Below, in pieces: positions 35,505 to 44,817 of a stretch of DNA of 64,000 bases (positions are counted from its first letter, which is position 1; the number at the start of each line of letters is the position of its first letter). Source of the DNA: Manis javanica (taxonomy: Eukaryota; Chordata; Mammalia; Pholidota; Manidae). Under the pieces are notes generated by a model. It did no database searches. It had not been told where the DNA came from and saw only the letters and a program-made list of their open reading frames with translations. The position numbers and the translations under genes were made by a program. The stretch covers positions 83,970,647 through 84,034,646 of the forward strand of contig NC_133174.1 of assembly GCF_040802235.1 (NCBI RefSeq), in the 5' to 3' direction.

Positions 35505-35590
35505 AACATAGCAAATTGGGTAAGAGCATGAACACTCAAATTAAATTTTCTGGGTTTGAAACCTAGGTCCACCATTTACCAAGGTGACAA
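35505..35590 (+). repeat. MIR, 5' half (split by a solo LTR)
   Basis: AAGAGCATGAACACTCAAAT, 'tctgggtttgaaacctaggtc' and CACCATTTACCAAGGTGAC are the 5' tRNA-related part of MIR. The element resumes after the LTR at 36157. Confidence 0.8.
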
Positions 35591-36156
35591 TGATGCCAGG
35601 GTTCTTGTTTGTGGAGTCAAAGAATGAACTTAGCAAACAGTCAAGGTAGGAGAGCCAGGGAGACTTTTATTGAGAGATACAGGGAAAAGACAGACAGAGA
35701 TTCTGTCTTACGCCAGGAGGGGACAAGAGAGCTCGGGATGGTACATTTGTCTAGAGGATTTATAGGCAGTTGAGGATTTGGGGGAACTGAGGGCTTAGGG
35801 TGTGGACTTGTACCACCTGCCCTGCACTCAGGGTAGGCTGGGTTGTTGTCTGTTTGCTAGGGCTGTTTACAGTGAAGTCACTGGTTATGCTGAGATAACC
35901 TTGCAGAACACTCAAACATTTCAGGCCAAGTTGCTACTGGCCTTTTGACCTTTAACTGATCTTACTGAAAGTGTTTATATTCCTGGTCTGGTATCTTTAC
36001 CCTAGAGAATTAGTGTGACCTTTACTTTGCATAATGCTGAACACAGAGTTTCGATAGGGACTCTCCACTGTTACACTGCTTTGTCTGTAAATCTCTGGCC
36101 TTGCTTTTTCTGGAGGCCCTCACCCTACTCTGTCTAAGCCCATGGTCTCTGTCTCA
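35591..36156 (-). mobile_element. Solo LTR, class I ERV
   Basis: 566 bp; on the minus strand it runs from TGAGACAGAGACC to CCCTGGCATCA, the same family as 408-976. On the plus strand the TATA-box complement is near 35757-35765 and the AATAAA complement at 35666-35671. It split a MIR. The four bases on each side, ACAA (35587-35590) and ATAA (36157-36160), differ by one base and fit a 4-bp target duplication. A solo LTR results from recombination between the two LTRs of a provirus. Confidence 0.85.
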
Positions 36157-36310
36157 ATAAGTTATTCAATCTATTTGTGTCTCAGTTTCCTTACTTTTAA
36201 AATATGGAAAACAGTAATACTTGTCTCCTAACATTATTGTGTGGATTGCACAAGATTATTCCTGTTAAGTACTCTGAACAGTATCTGGTACATATGTTTT
36301 TTATTAGGTA
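36157..36310 (+). repeat. MIR, 3' half
   Basis: AAGTTATTCAATCTATTTGTG, 'tctcagtttccttacttttaaaatatgg' and TTGTGTGGATTGCACAAG continue the MIR begun at 35505. Confidence 0.8.
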
Positions 36311-36689
36311 TAGTATTTATCAACTTCCTGCTAGGGAAGATGAGAGAACCAGCCCATATTTCTCCAAAGTACCTACTCCCAATTCCAGAGTTTTATTAAC
36401 AAATTTGATAATATAAAATAAAAATAACTGCATAATTTGTATAACCATTTCAGTAACCATTATCCCTGCAGGTGTTTTGTTTTCATCTGATCAAAAAGCG
36501 AAAAGGATTCAGTGCATGCCAACAGTCCTTTTACCACGGTCTTGCCATTCCTCTGTTCTTAATTTGGATTAATTCCTCAGTTAACTAGATTTCATCAAGT
36601 GTGTTGTCCTTTTTGTTTTGTTTTGTTTGTAAAGTTCATGGGTTCTAAATTTTTCAAGTTCTTGTGTGTTTGAAAATGACTTCTGCCTT
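36311..36689. other. Unassigned sequence
   Basis: Short T-rich and (GTTTT)n-like patch at 36617-36630. No gene or element recognised. Confidence 0.5.
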
Positions 36690-36985
36690 CACATACAGGA
36701 GCCACTAACCATGTATGGTTATCAAGCATTTGAAATGTGACTAAACCCAAATGAGATGTGCTATAAATGCAAAATACATGGCAGATTTCAAACACTTAGA
36801 ATGTAAAATATTTCATTAATAATCTTTATATTGGTTTCATGTTGAAATATGTTGAATATATTTGCTTACATAAAATATTAAAATTAATTTCCTGTTACTT
36901 TACTTTTTAAATGTGGCTGTTATAAAATTTAAAATTACACGTGACTTGCATTATATTTCTATTGAGAAGTACTGCATCAGAGGTT
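36690..36985 (-). repeat. hAT-like non-autonomous DNA transposon (family uncertain)
   Basis: On the minus strand it opens CAGTACTTCTCAATAGAAAT, then TATAATGCAAGTCACGTGTA, and continues through TTTAAATTTTATAACAGCC and a 'ttcaaatgcttgataacca' block. The order matches a widespread mammalian MER-type DNA element that begins with a CTGTCCAATAGAA end. It is diverged, and the outer ends are approximate. Confidence 0.6.
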
Positions 36986-37169
36986 CATATTCTCTGATAA
37001 TACTGACCCCCTTATAGGTGGCTTGATTATTATATCTGGATATCTTTAGAATTATTTCTTTATTGCTGATTTTCCATAACTTCACACAGATATGTCCTGA
37101 TGTTTAAAGGTATCAATTTTTCATTAGCAATAGTATGTGCTAGAATGCAGTAATGAAATCAGTTTTTCA

Positions 37170-37378
37170 ATCCCTCCTTGCAACTAAACTTTTTGCCATG
37201 TAACTTTCAAGTGGTCACCTATGTGGACTGACCTACCCCACCCTTTGATACTGGTCTTAAATGTGACTTGCTCTGGCCAGTGGGATATTAGGTGACATGA
37301 TGCAGAGGCTTAAAATGTTCACTCTGGAAATTGCTCTCTTGCGCCTCTGTCCCAGTGAAGAGAACATGACTGTAAGTC
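37170..37378 (+). repeat. LTR-like repeat, 5' half
   Basis: 'cttgctctggccagtgggatatt' and GTGACATGATGCAGAGGC occur in a common placental LTR-like element. The match resumes at 37682 after a nested LTR. Confidence 0.55.
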
Positions 37379-37681
37379 TGGGGAGAGGAAATCCTGGGGC
37401 AAAATACCTCTAAGAACCGAAGTCAGTCAAAGGGAGAAATAAAGTTTAAAACCCATTTATTGCTCACAAACTGCAGTCCCAGCCCATCTTTCTCCTCTGC
37501 TCTGGAAGAAGCCAGCCAGCAAGCCAGCCAGCCTCCTCCCCTTAACCTCTCAGGTTCAGACATGCCCTAGGTTGCCCAGGTAATTATCCATTGATATGGA
37601 GATGAACTACTCTCCACCTCTGAGGATATGCAAATGTATTAAAGCCAGGTGAGATATTCTGGAAATGTTACGATTTTACCC
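37379..37681 (-). repeat. Nested LTR-like insertion
   Basis: About 300 bp bounded by TGGGGAGAGG and TTTTACCCA. On the minus strand it carries an AATAAA (complement 37456-37461) in 'gtgagcaataaatggg' and ends with a short U5-like tail. It interrupts a repeat that is colinear on both sides. It also contains a GCCA-rich stretch near 37508-37533. No convincing target duplication seen. Confidence 0.5.
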
Positions 37682-37915
37682 ACAATGATCAACTAACCTT
37701 CTGGAGGATGAGAAGCACAGAGGAGAACCAAGTCATTCAGTTCCATAGCCAAGATCAGCGTGTTATCAACTGACAGCAGGAAAAATCCCAGACGTGTGAG
37801 TGAACACAATATCAATAGAGATGCATAGCTGACTCCAGATACATATTTGTTATATGCCATTAAGGTTTTGTATTTGGTTTTTATGCAGCAATAAATAACT
37901 GATACAGCCTTAGAT
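37682..37915 (+). repeat. LTR-like repeat, 3' half
   Basis: CTTCTGGAGGATGAGAAGCA, GACGTGTGAGTGAACACAAT and the terminal block 'tatgcagcaataaataactgatacag' complete the element begun at 37170. Confidence 0.6.
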
Positions 37916-38444
37916 CTATAGATTAAAGTATCTAATACAGGATAAGTGCATTCCACTATATTTTAGAATAGCATGCCTATTCCACTTTTTTGGGACTTTC
38001 TTTAGGAAAACCAATTGTGAACATCCTGGATCTCCATTGCTTGTCTTTCATGGCATTTTTTTTCATTCTAATCACAAACATTTTTCCCCAAATTAACTTT
38101 GATTTTCACATATTCATATTTCATTACCATAATTGTGTTCTCAATTGTATTTATAATTGTGGTATGTCTTCTAATGTGATTTCCTTTGCTGTAATGGTTT
38201 TATTATTCCTTTCCATTTTTTATCTTGAGCTATGTTTGCTCACTTTGAATCTCCTTCTGTTGTCCCATCAGTTGCTTTCAACTTTTGCATCATTTCTTTG
38301 AATTCTTTTTAGTTGTGTTTTGTTTCAAAAAGATTATGTCTTTGAGTCTGTGGATATTTATTTGTCTTAAAGTTGCCTGATGGGTATTTGTCTTAAAAGG
38401 TTCCTGTTTTCTGGGATAATTCCTTTCCTAATTTATAGTCAGTA
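37916..38444. other. Unassigned sequence
   Basis: T-rich stretch with no recognised gene. It might be antisense of a very old L1, but I cannot support that firmly. It is the left flank of the mini-ERV. Confidence 0.45.
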
Positions 38445-38449
38445 TCTAC
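38445..38449. repeat. Mini-ERV target-site duplication, left
   Basis: TCTAC directly before the LTR; the same five bases follow the other LTR at 42204-42208. Confidence 0.8.
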
Positions 38450-38996
38450 TGTTGGGTCCATGCAATCGACCTCCAAATAACCGGGAGATGCGTGGATGCA
38501 AAAGCAAGAGCATTTATTGGGTAGCCAGCATTCTGGGGTCTCACACTCGCAGGTGGAGACCCCAAAGTACAAGTTTGTTCTTCTTTTATACACAGGAATG
38601 GGGTCGTCTGTAGAGCAGGCCATGCGCAGACCAGGCCATGAGCAGAGCAGAACAGGCCATGCACAGAGCGGGCCATGCGCACAGAGCAGAGTGGGCCATG
38701 CACAGAGTGGGCCGTGCCCAGAGTGGGCTGTGCACAGAGCAGGACAAGATATGACCTGACCCTCACCACAAGCAACCTACTCACCAACCACCTGGACTGG
38801 TTCCCTCCAGGTGGAGCAACACTCCTGAATGCCAGGTGGGCGAGCCGTCCACCTTCCACTGGCTGGGAGTATCTGACCAGCCCTGGCAACTGTGTTGGCC
38901 AAATCCCTGCAACTCCTGCAACCTCCCCCCGATGTGACCTGTCTCTCACAAAATAAAGTCACCTACAAATGGAGCAGCATTAGTCAGGACTGTTCA
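38450..38996 (-). repeat. Mini-ERV 3' LTR
   Basis: 547 bp; on the minus strand TGAACAGTCC...ACCCAACA. The AATAAA complement is at 38513-38518 and the TATA complement near 38583-38592 (TGTATAAAAG). U3 contains a G/C-rich tandem repeat (38620-38745). Confidence 0.9.
38620..38745. repeat. U3 tandem repeats, 3' LTR
   Basis: Degenerate units of about 15-22 bp built on GGGCCATGCACAGAGC. The number and order of units differ from the matching block in the 5' LTR. They create long spurious open frames. Confidence 0.8.
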
Positions 38997-39010
38997 TCCC
39001 CCCCATGAGT
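38997..39010 (-). promoter_or_regulatory. Mini-ERV polypurine tract
   Basis: On the minus strand ACTCATGGGGGGGA abuts the LTR start TGAACAG, as required for plus-strand priming. The seven-G run is intact. Confidence 0.85.
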
Positions 39011-39275
39011 TTTATTTTACTTCAAATCTTTGAAGTAACGGAATAGGGTCTTCCTTACTCAAGGGGCTGTACTGAGATCTAAGGACCATGAGTTGGATGG
39101 TGGAGATCTGTTTCTGTACAAATTTGAGGAGGGCATTGATAAGGCAGGGGCCACATGCAAGAGCCAGTATCAGAAGTAAGAGGGGACCTGCTACTACTGA
39201 TAATAAAATTGTTAGCCATGGGGACCAACTGAAAAGGCAGCTTGGACCTGAAACAAAGCTTGTAGGGAGGAAAGA
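39011..39275 (-). pseudogene. Mini-ERV env, membrane anchor and tail only
   Basis: The last part of the envelope protein. On the minus strand a hydrophobic run (P-W-L-T-I-L-L-S-V-V-A-G-P-L-L-L-L) near 39225-39145 is the membrane span. It is followed by C-G-P-C-L and a tail with Q-L-M-V-L-R, ending at the stop near 39014. The surface subunit, fusion peptide and ectodomain are deleted, so the fragment cannot bind or fuse. Env is joined almost directly to the end of integrase. Confidence 0.75.
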
Positions 39276-39293
39276 AAGTTTTTATCATTTTGC

Positions 39294-39765
39294 TCAGTTA
39301 ACAGATCCAGCTCGCAAATTGGGAAGGATTGGGGGAGGCCTGCCAAACAGGATTTCAAACGGGGTTATTATGCCCAATCTATAGGGAGTGTTCCTGACCC
39401 TGAACAGAATGAAGGGGAGGAGAGTCACCCAGTCACCACCAGTTTCTATGGTTAATTTGGTTAAAATCTCCTTAATGGTCCAATTCATCCTTTCTACTTG
39501 ACCTAAGTTTTGGGGATGATGTGCACAGTGTAGCTTCCAATTAGTCCCCAATATATGACTCAGCCCTTGTGTTACCTGAGAGATGAAAGCTGGTCTGTTG
39601 TCTGATCCAGTAAAAGTGGGATGCCATACCTTGGAATAATGTCTTCCAGGAATTTCTTGGCAACTACTACAGCAGTTTCTCTTTTGGTTGGAAAGGCTTC
39701 TACCAATCTGAAAAAGGTATCTACCTAGTTCAATGAAGCCAGGAATTCAGAGGCAGCAGAACCCC
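39294..39765 (-). pseudogene. Mini-ERV pol: integrase fragment
   Basis: Integrase catalyses insertion of retroviral DNA. The first catalytic Asp is at 39719-39721 in V-D-T-F, followed by [11 protein letters not shown]. The second (S-D-N) and the catalytic Glu (Q-V-E-R-M-N) are in a different frame further down, ending with F-E-I-L-F-G-R-P-P. One or more frameshifts separate the parts. The N-terminal zinc-binding domain is missing because the RT fragment joins just upstream. Confidence 0.8.
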
Positions 39766-40075
39766 ATTGTCCCCAAGAACTCTGATAGCCTGTCTACAGT
39801 CTGGCCTTTGTAGCTGGAAAATAGTTTCTTTTCTGGCCTGGAATAGCCATCGGCATCCCCCTTTGAGTTTGTATCCCAAGTAGGTGACCTCTTCTAAACA
39901 GAGTTGAGCTTTTTTAGCAGAGGCTCAGTACCTTTGTTTTCCCAGTGTCATAAGTAAATCTTTAGTGGCTGCCTAACATTCTGTTTCTGTCCGGGCAGCT
40001 TTTAGTAAATCATCTACATATTGAAGCAGGCTTACCTCTGGGTGGAAATGCCGGTACTCACTCAGATCTTTGTGG
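39766..40075 (-). pseudogene. Mini-ERV pol: reverse transcriptase fragment
   Basis: The RT active-site motif is kept as L-Q-Y-V-D-D-L-L at about 40007-40028, followed by A-A-R-T-E and, further on, T-Y-L-G-Y-K-L. Fingers, most of the palm and RNase H are deleted. At the upstream side the frame runs into the protease fragment (M-A-W) near 40080, a deletion junction. Several stops interrupt it. Confidence 0.8.
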
Positions 40076-40205
40076 AGGCCCATGCCATGGGGTTCTTAAG
40101 GATTGAATGTTCTGCTCCAGTGTCAACCATAAAAGTCACTGGCTTCCCCTCCACATTCAGGGTTACCCAAGGCTCAGGGAGGGGGGCCAAATCCTATCCC
40201 CCTCA
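40076..40205 (-). pseudogene. Mini-ERV protease N-terminal half
   Basis: An aspartic protease start with the active-site D-T-G-A at 40113-40124, in [14 protein letters not shown]. It is cut off soon after by the junction to RT. It lies just downstream of the gag stop TGA, as in gammaretroviruses where protease is made by stop readthrough; here a second in-frame stop (TAG) follows nine bases later. Confidence 0.8.
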
Positions 40206-41185
40206 GTCATCTAAGCCTTCTATCTGGAGGACTTTGGGTTGTTCCCTGGTTTCTCTCTTGGGGCATTCATTTTTCCAGGGGCCTCTCTCTTTGCAGTAGG
40301 CACACTGGTCTTTCTGCAGTGGGTTCTGGCCCTTGGGGGAGGCTTTGGGATCTCGAGGGCCCCATTGTTCAATCAGCCATTTTAATTCTCGGTTCTGGGC
40401 AGGACATTCTAACGAATTAGCCAACAAAATCTTAGCTAACCCACGGGTCTGTCACTCTTCTGGGGTGTCTCGGTTATTGAACACTTTCTCAGCCACTCCA
40501 GGAAGTTTGGCTAGCCTTTTTCCCTCAAAACCTTCTAATCTTTGTAACTTCTGCCTGATGTCTGAGGCCGATTGATTGACAAAGGCCAAACTTACACGGA
40601 CTGGTTTCCAGCAGCTTCTGGGTCCAGGGGAGTATAGGTCCAGTAGGCTTCCAGCAGTCTCTCAAGGAAAGCTCCAGGAGATTCTGTAGGCTCCTGTTTC
40701 ACCTGACTTACTCTAGACAAATTGGTTGGATGGCATGCCGCCATCGGTAGACCCTCCCCCATCAGAATCTGGTGGTAGACAGTGAGCCTCTCCTTACCTT
40801 CATCTGTATTGAAGTCTCAGTCAGGCCTACTTGAGGGGAATCTGATGTTTATAATATATAAATCCGTGGTTGGTCTCCCATCAACCCCTGGGACTAGTTT
40901 CCGGGCTTCAGTCAGGACTCTCTCTCTCTTCAGTAGTGAAGAGAACTGGTCGAGGTGCCCAGGGCGTCCATATATAAGGTCCTTGACCCTGAAAATAGTG
41001 GGGAGATCAAACGTGCCTTCCTCAGGCCACCCGACTCTGAACTTAGGCCATTCGTTCCTGCAAAAGATAGAAAGTTTACCATTTTTGACAGCAAGACCAA
41101 GATTTTTAGCCTGGGTTTGAAAGTCACTGAAGAGAGATATGAAGATAGACAGAGGAGTAGAGGGAGTAGATTGCGACTGGCCCAT
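40206..41185 (-). pseudogene. Mini-ERV gag: matrix + capsid C-terminal part + nucleocapsid
   Basis: Gag builds the particle. ATG 41185-41183 starts M-G-Q-S-Q-S-T-P, a gammaretroviral myristoylation-type N-terminus (Gly2). Matrix is open for about 122 codons to 40817. Most of p12 and capsid are then missing; capsid homology resumes near 40700 with a C-terminal-domain stretch (S-A-S-D-I-R-Q-K-L) and breaks at TGA 40452-40454. Nucleocapsid follows with one zinc knuckle at 40263-40304, C-A-Y-C-K-E-R-G-P-W-K-N-E-C, in which the usual zinc-binding His is Pro. The frame ends at TGA just before protease. Confidence 0.88.
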
Positions 41186-41263
41186 GTTGAAGAGAAACAA
41201 GAAGACAAGACAGACAAATATGAGTATACATACAGAGAACACATGTTAGGGCACCTTTTTACA

Positions 41264-41383
41264 AAAAGAAACCAGACGAAGAGGGACTGCCTCTCCCATA
41301 AAAGGGCTCTGTCACGCTCTCCAAACAGAAACCAGGTGTGGGAGGACAGCCTCTTCCATAAAAAAGGCTCCATCAGGGAGTGA
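41264..41383. repeat. ~60-bp imperfect tandem duplication in the ERV leader
   Basis: Two copies, each with AGAAACCAG, then a GGGA(C/G)(T/G)GCCTCT-like block and CATAAAA(A)GGCTC. They lie between the splice donor and gag. Confidence 0.65.
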
Positions 41384-41587
41384 CCTCCCGTCTTCCACCA
41401 GACTGAGAAATAAAAGTCCAAAAAACAGAAGTGAGCGAGGGACGTCTCCATGCTCACCAAGGTGTGGGGTAAAATAGTGCATCCACCTAGTCCCCGGACC
41501 GCCAGATCAGGTTTCCGCCAATAAATAGCACAAACACAAGGACACACAGCACATAAACAGGCAATCAAACACTGCAGTCACAGTCAC

Positions 41588-41596
41588 ACTTACCTG
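41588..41596 (-). promoter_or_regulatory. Splice-donor consensus in the leader
   Basis: CAGGTAAGT on the minus strand is a perfect 5' splice-site match, about 35 bases downstream of the primer binding site, a usual retroviral position for the major donor. Confidence 0.7.
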
Positions 41597-41630
41597 CACG
41601 CTCCACACGGTCGCCGGTTATGGGAGTGCG

Positions 41631-41648
41631 ATCCCAGATGAGCCCCCA
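41631..41648 (-). promoter_or_regulatory. Primer binding site, tRNA-Pro type
   Basis: On the minus strand TGGGGGCTCATCTGGGAT, which matches the 3' end of tRNA-Pro with two differences (expected TGGGGGCTCGTCCGGGAT). It is separated from the LTR end (CA) by TT, as in gammaretroviruses. Confidence 0.92.
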
Positions 41649-41650
41649 AA

Positions 41651-42203
41651 TGTTGGGTCTGTGTAATCGACCTCCAAATAACCGGGAGATGTGTGGATGC
41701 AAAAGCAAGAGCATTTATTGGGTAGCCAGCATGCTGGGGTCTCACACTCGCAGGTGGAGACCCCAAAGTACAAGTTCTTTCTTCTTTTATATAAAGGAAT
41801 GGGGTCACGTGCAGAGCGGGCCATGCACAGACCAGGCCATGTGCAGAGTGGGCTGTGTGCACAGAGTAGAACAGGCCATGCGCAGAGCAGGCCATGCACA
41901 GAGCAGAATGGGCCGTGCACAGAGCAGAACAGGCCATGCGCAGAGCAGGCCCAGATATGACCTGACCCTCACCACAACCAACCCACTCACCAACCACTTG
42001 GACCGGTTACCTCCAGGTGGAGTGACACTCCGGACCGCCAGGTGGGCGAGCTGTCCACCCTCCACTGGCTCGGAGTATCTGGCCAGCTCTGGCAACTGTG
42101 TTGGCCAAATCCTTGCAACTCCTGTAACCTCCCCCTGATTTGACCCCTCTCTCACAAAATAAAGTCACCTACAAAATGGAGCAGCATTAGTCAGGACTCT
42201 TCA
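41651..42203 (-). repeat. Mini-ERV 5' LTR
   Basis: 553 bp; on the minus strand TGAAGAGTCC...ACCCAACA. TATA complement at 41784-41793 (TATATAAAAG) and AATAAA complement at 41714-41719. Its TATA box is better preserved than that of the 3' LTR. U3 repeats are at 41805-41955. Confidence 0.9.
41805..41955. repeat. U3 tandem repeats, 5' LTR
   Basis: Degenerate GGCCATGCACAGAGC-like units; the block is somewhat longer than in the 3' LTR and its unit order differs. Confidence 0.8.
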
Positions 42204-42208
42204 TCTAC
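42204..42208. repeat. Mini-ERV target-site duplication, right
   Basis: TCTAC, matching 38445-38449. Confidence 0.8.
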
Positions 42209-44817
42209 ATTTTGCATATGTACCTTGCCTTACTTTTAACTGAAGTATGCAATCACATGGAGATTATTCCTTCATTATCAGTTACTCTGAAAGGAGGAAA
42301 TATATGTGTCATATGTCTTGTGAAAAATAGTCTGGAGAACATAAAGGGAATGGAGGAGCAGTCAGAGCTCCCATGCCGGCCTGTGGTCAAGCTCTTTAAC
42401 TCTCAGCAGTTCCTAAATATTGTGCCTGGGAGGCTTCCTCCTCTCAATTTGGAGGACTAAGGAGATTGGTGTAGTCTTAGATTTGTGCACTTTATCAGAT
42501 CACTGGCTAAATTCTTAAGAATAGTGAAACTTATTTTTAGGGAAATCTGTTTACTGCTTAAGTTCTGAAGGAGCATATTTTAGTTTCTTCTTCCTTTTAT
42601 TTCTAGAAGCCTTCAAGATCACTTCATGAACATCCCTCTTTCCATCAAAATCTTCCAGTGTTTTGCAGTTATTTTCTAAAATTTATGAGTTAGAGAATGT
42701 GAGGCTTGCAGACATTTGTGTCACTGTAGAATGAGTTTTCTATTTTATTTTCTTTTTGATATTTTCAGTGGGATTCAAAGAAGACTTAAATAGAAGTGAT
42801 TTTACTCTTCAATGTTCATTCTTATATAAAAGTTGTCTTCAACTAATATATAATAAAATATATAAATTCAGTATATTGAAGCATGTCATCTGAACAAACC
42901 TTAATCAGTTTTATAGTCAATTCATTAAATATGGTTTAAAATGTTTACAATACTGGAATGTCCTAGATTTCTACTAGGCTGCATAATTTTATTATCTTTA
43001 CCTCTAATGAAAAAAATACTCCACAAAACCATTTTCATCTCTTTCTATCACTGGAAAGGACTAGAAATTTGATAGGAATTTATAGAATCTCTCCTTTCTT
43101 TTTTTAAAAAGAGTTGAAAGACTAAATTATTCTAGCAACTTGAACAAGAAAATACTCCGGACATCTTCTTTTATTTTTTTTTCCATTCAGCAGACTTTGA
43201 AAAAGGAAAACAGAATGATTGTATTGTAAGTCCATTATTCATGATGTTACTGGTGAAATTTTCTTACTACACGATGAAAACCCACTGATGCTTCTAAAGG
43301 GAAGAACAAAACAACTGAAATTATAGACATTTTGATTTTCATTTGGGGCAGAAAAAGATGTAATTCAACTTAAAATACCCTCTTTCATTCAGTATCCTGA
43401 GGTTATACCATTATCTAGGTTAGAATATCAATATATCTTCTATACATAGGTGGAAGGCTGAGTGACAGGACTATTCATTCCCTTTGATTAAAATATTATA
43501 TGACAGAGACATGTGTCTTGTTGCAATGTGAAATAACTGTAGTAAGTATTGAAAAATATTTTTCTAACAATTTTTCACTGCTTCTGAAGTAATTGTGGTA
43601 GGCCATAGGCAAGCCTGCTTTATTAGACATGAGGATGCAATTAGAAAGAGAAAACAGAAAATGTAAATGTGGGTTCAGTTATGATTCACCTTATTTGGAA
43701 ATAGTAAAACCATTAAGTATTTAGACATGTCCTTCTTTCTGTTTATTTTTATGAAAGTGAACCCTTGCATTTTTTCCCCTTAATCTCAGAACTCTGTACA
43801 TGATTCCATGAGTAGCTAGGGAGGTATCAGGCATCTGAATCACTCTCCCATTAGTGTCCTTTAATTATTGTATCCTTTCCACATATCATGAACAGTTTCA
43901 ATAGTTAAAGGGAAAGCCACTTAAGCTGATTTGAGTCATTAATCTTCCTAGTTTTACAGACCTCCTTTGCTTGACCCTAAAAATAAAGGGGAGTGATAGA
44001 TAAGTAGGTGCATATATAAATGATAGACAGATAGATATGAATTGGAAACACACTTTTTACTACATACTAGAAGCACACTTGCTGAGTCAAGGAGTATTAG
44101 CATTTAAAATCATTAATATATATTCCCAACTTCCCTTCTGGAAAGTTTGCATCAATTTATACATAAACCAACAGTTTATCAGAATGCCTGTCACCCAAAC
44201 TAAGCCAATACTGGTATTAGTACTTGCAAACAACTTTATAGGAAAGTGCAGATTAGCAAAAAGGTAGAAGAAGAAGCTCCAAGCATTTGTTTGCCCACAG
44301 AAACACAAAAAAATCAACCAGAAGCTGTCTTGAGAAAATTTCGTAAGTGCTCTGGAAATCAGAGATTTATAGCAACCAGGCAAATATTCAATAAAGAAAA
44401 AGCTATCTTCAAAATGGTAGGAAACCCTTGTAGTATTTTTCACCTTCCATAGTGTGGCTGAAATGGTCTTGCTCTTGAGTAGCAGCAAACCAACCAGTTC
44501 CCAGTACCACACCCTGAACTGGCAGAAGCACAGCATATCTTATTTCCAAATTATTGTGTACTGCATTCTACCCTGGTTGGGGATAGCTGAAGGCCTAACT
44601 CAATCACCTCGGTCTCACATAATTTGGAACATAGGCTGGAAATATGGTAGGCACTGATCATAAAAACTACAAGAAGTCTACATACCCATATTTGTCAGGG
44701 CAGGAGATTCTGGGTGAAGATCCAATAGACCATCTAAGGCCCAGAGAAGCTAGGACACGACCCCTTGGGAAATAAGTATAGTCAAAAGCAGACATGCATA
44801 TGGGAAGAATTCAGAAA
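42209..44817. other. Unassigned intergenic sequence
   Basis: About 2.6 kb with no recognised gene or element. Overlapping open frames at 44037-44657 on both strands (up to 149 codons) share no known motif. A short GATA-like patch lies at 44018-44037. Confidence 0.5.

Larger units (their letters stand above)
41186..41630 (-). promoter_or_regulatory. Mini-ERV 5' leader
   Basis: About 445 bp between primer binding site and gag ATG, the region that carries packaging and splicing signals in gammaretroviruses. It contains a splice donor (41588-41596) and an imperfect ~60-bp tandem duplication at about 41264-41383. A 212-codon frame (40930-41568) overlapping gag in another frame lacks known domains. 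Confidence 0.7.
38450..42203 (-). mobile_element. Compact gammaretrovirus-like ERV with both LTRs
   Basis: A 3.75 kb provirus in minus orientation. From high to low coordinates: 5' LTR (41651-42203), tRNA-Pro-type primer binding site, splice-donor consensus, leader, gag, a protease fragment, an RT fragment, integrase, the end of env, a polypurine tract and the 3' LTR (38450-38996). It has a 5-bp TCTAC duplication. A full gammaretrovirus would be about 8 kb, so more than half is gone in several separate internal deletions. The LTRs differ at roughly 24 of ~250 aligned positions outside the U3 repeats (counted by eye), so it is not recent. It encodes no functional virus. Confidence 0.93.

Noticed and set aside
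38620..38745. CRISPR-like repeat array
   Set aside because: Units are adjacent and degenerate without unique spacers, and the context is a retroviral U3.
38446..38949. 167-codon minus-strand frame over the 3' LTR, and similar frames in the 5' LTR
   Set aside because: They are translations of the U3 tandem repeats and cross the LTR edge; frames differ between the two LTRs.
41186..41242. A hydrophobic 19-20 codon extension in frame upstream of the gag ATG, reminiscent of a glycosylated Gag leader
   Set aside because: There is no ATG or CUG start in frame, a stop lies just upstream, and it is far shorter than known extensions. Probably chance in a pyrimidine-rich leader.
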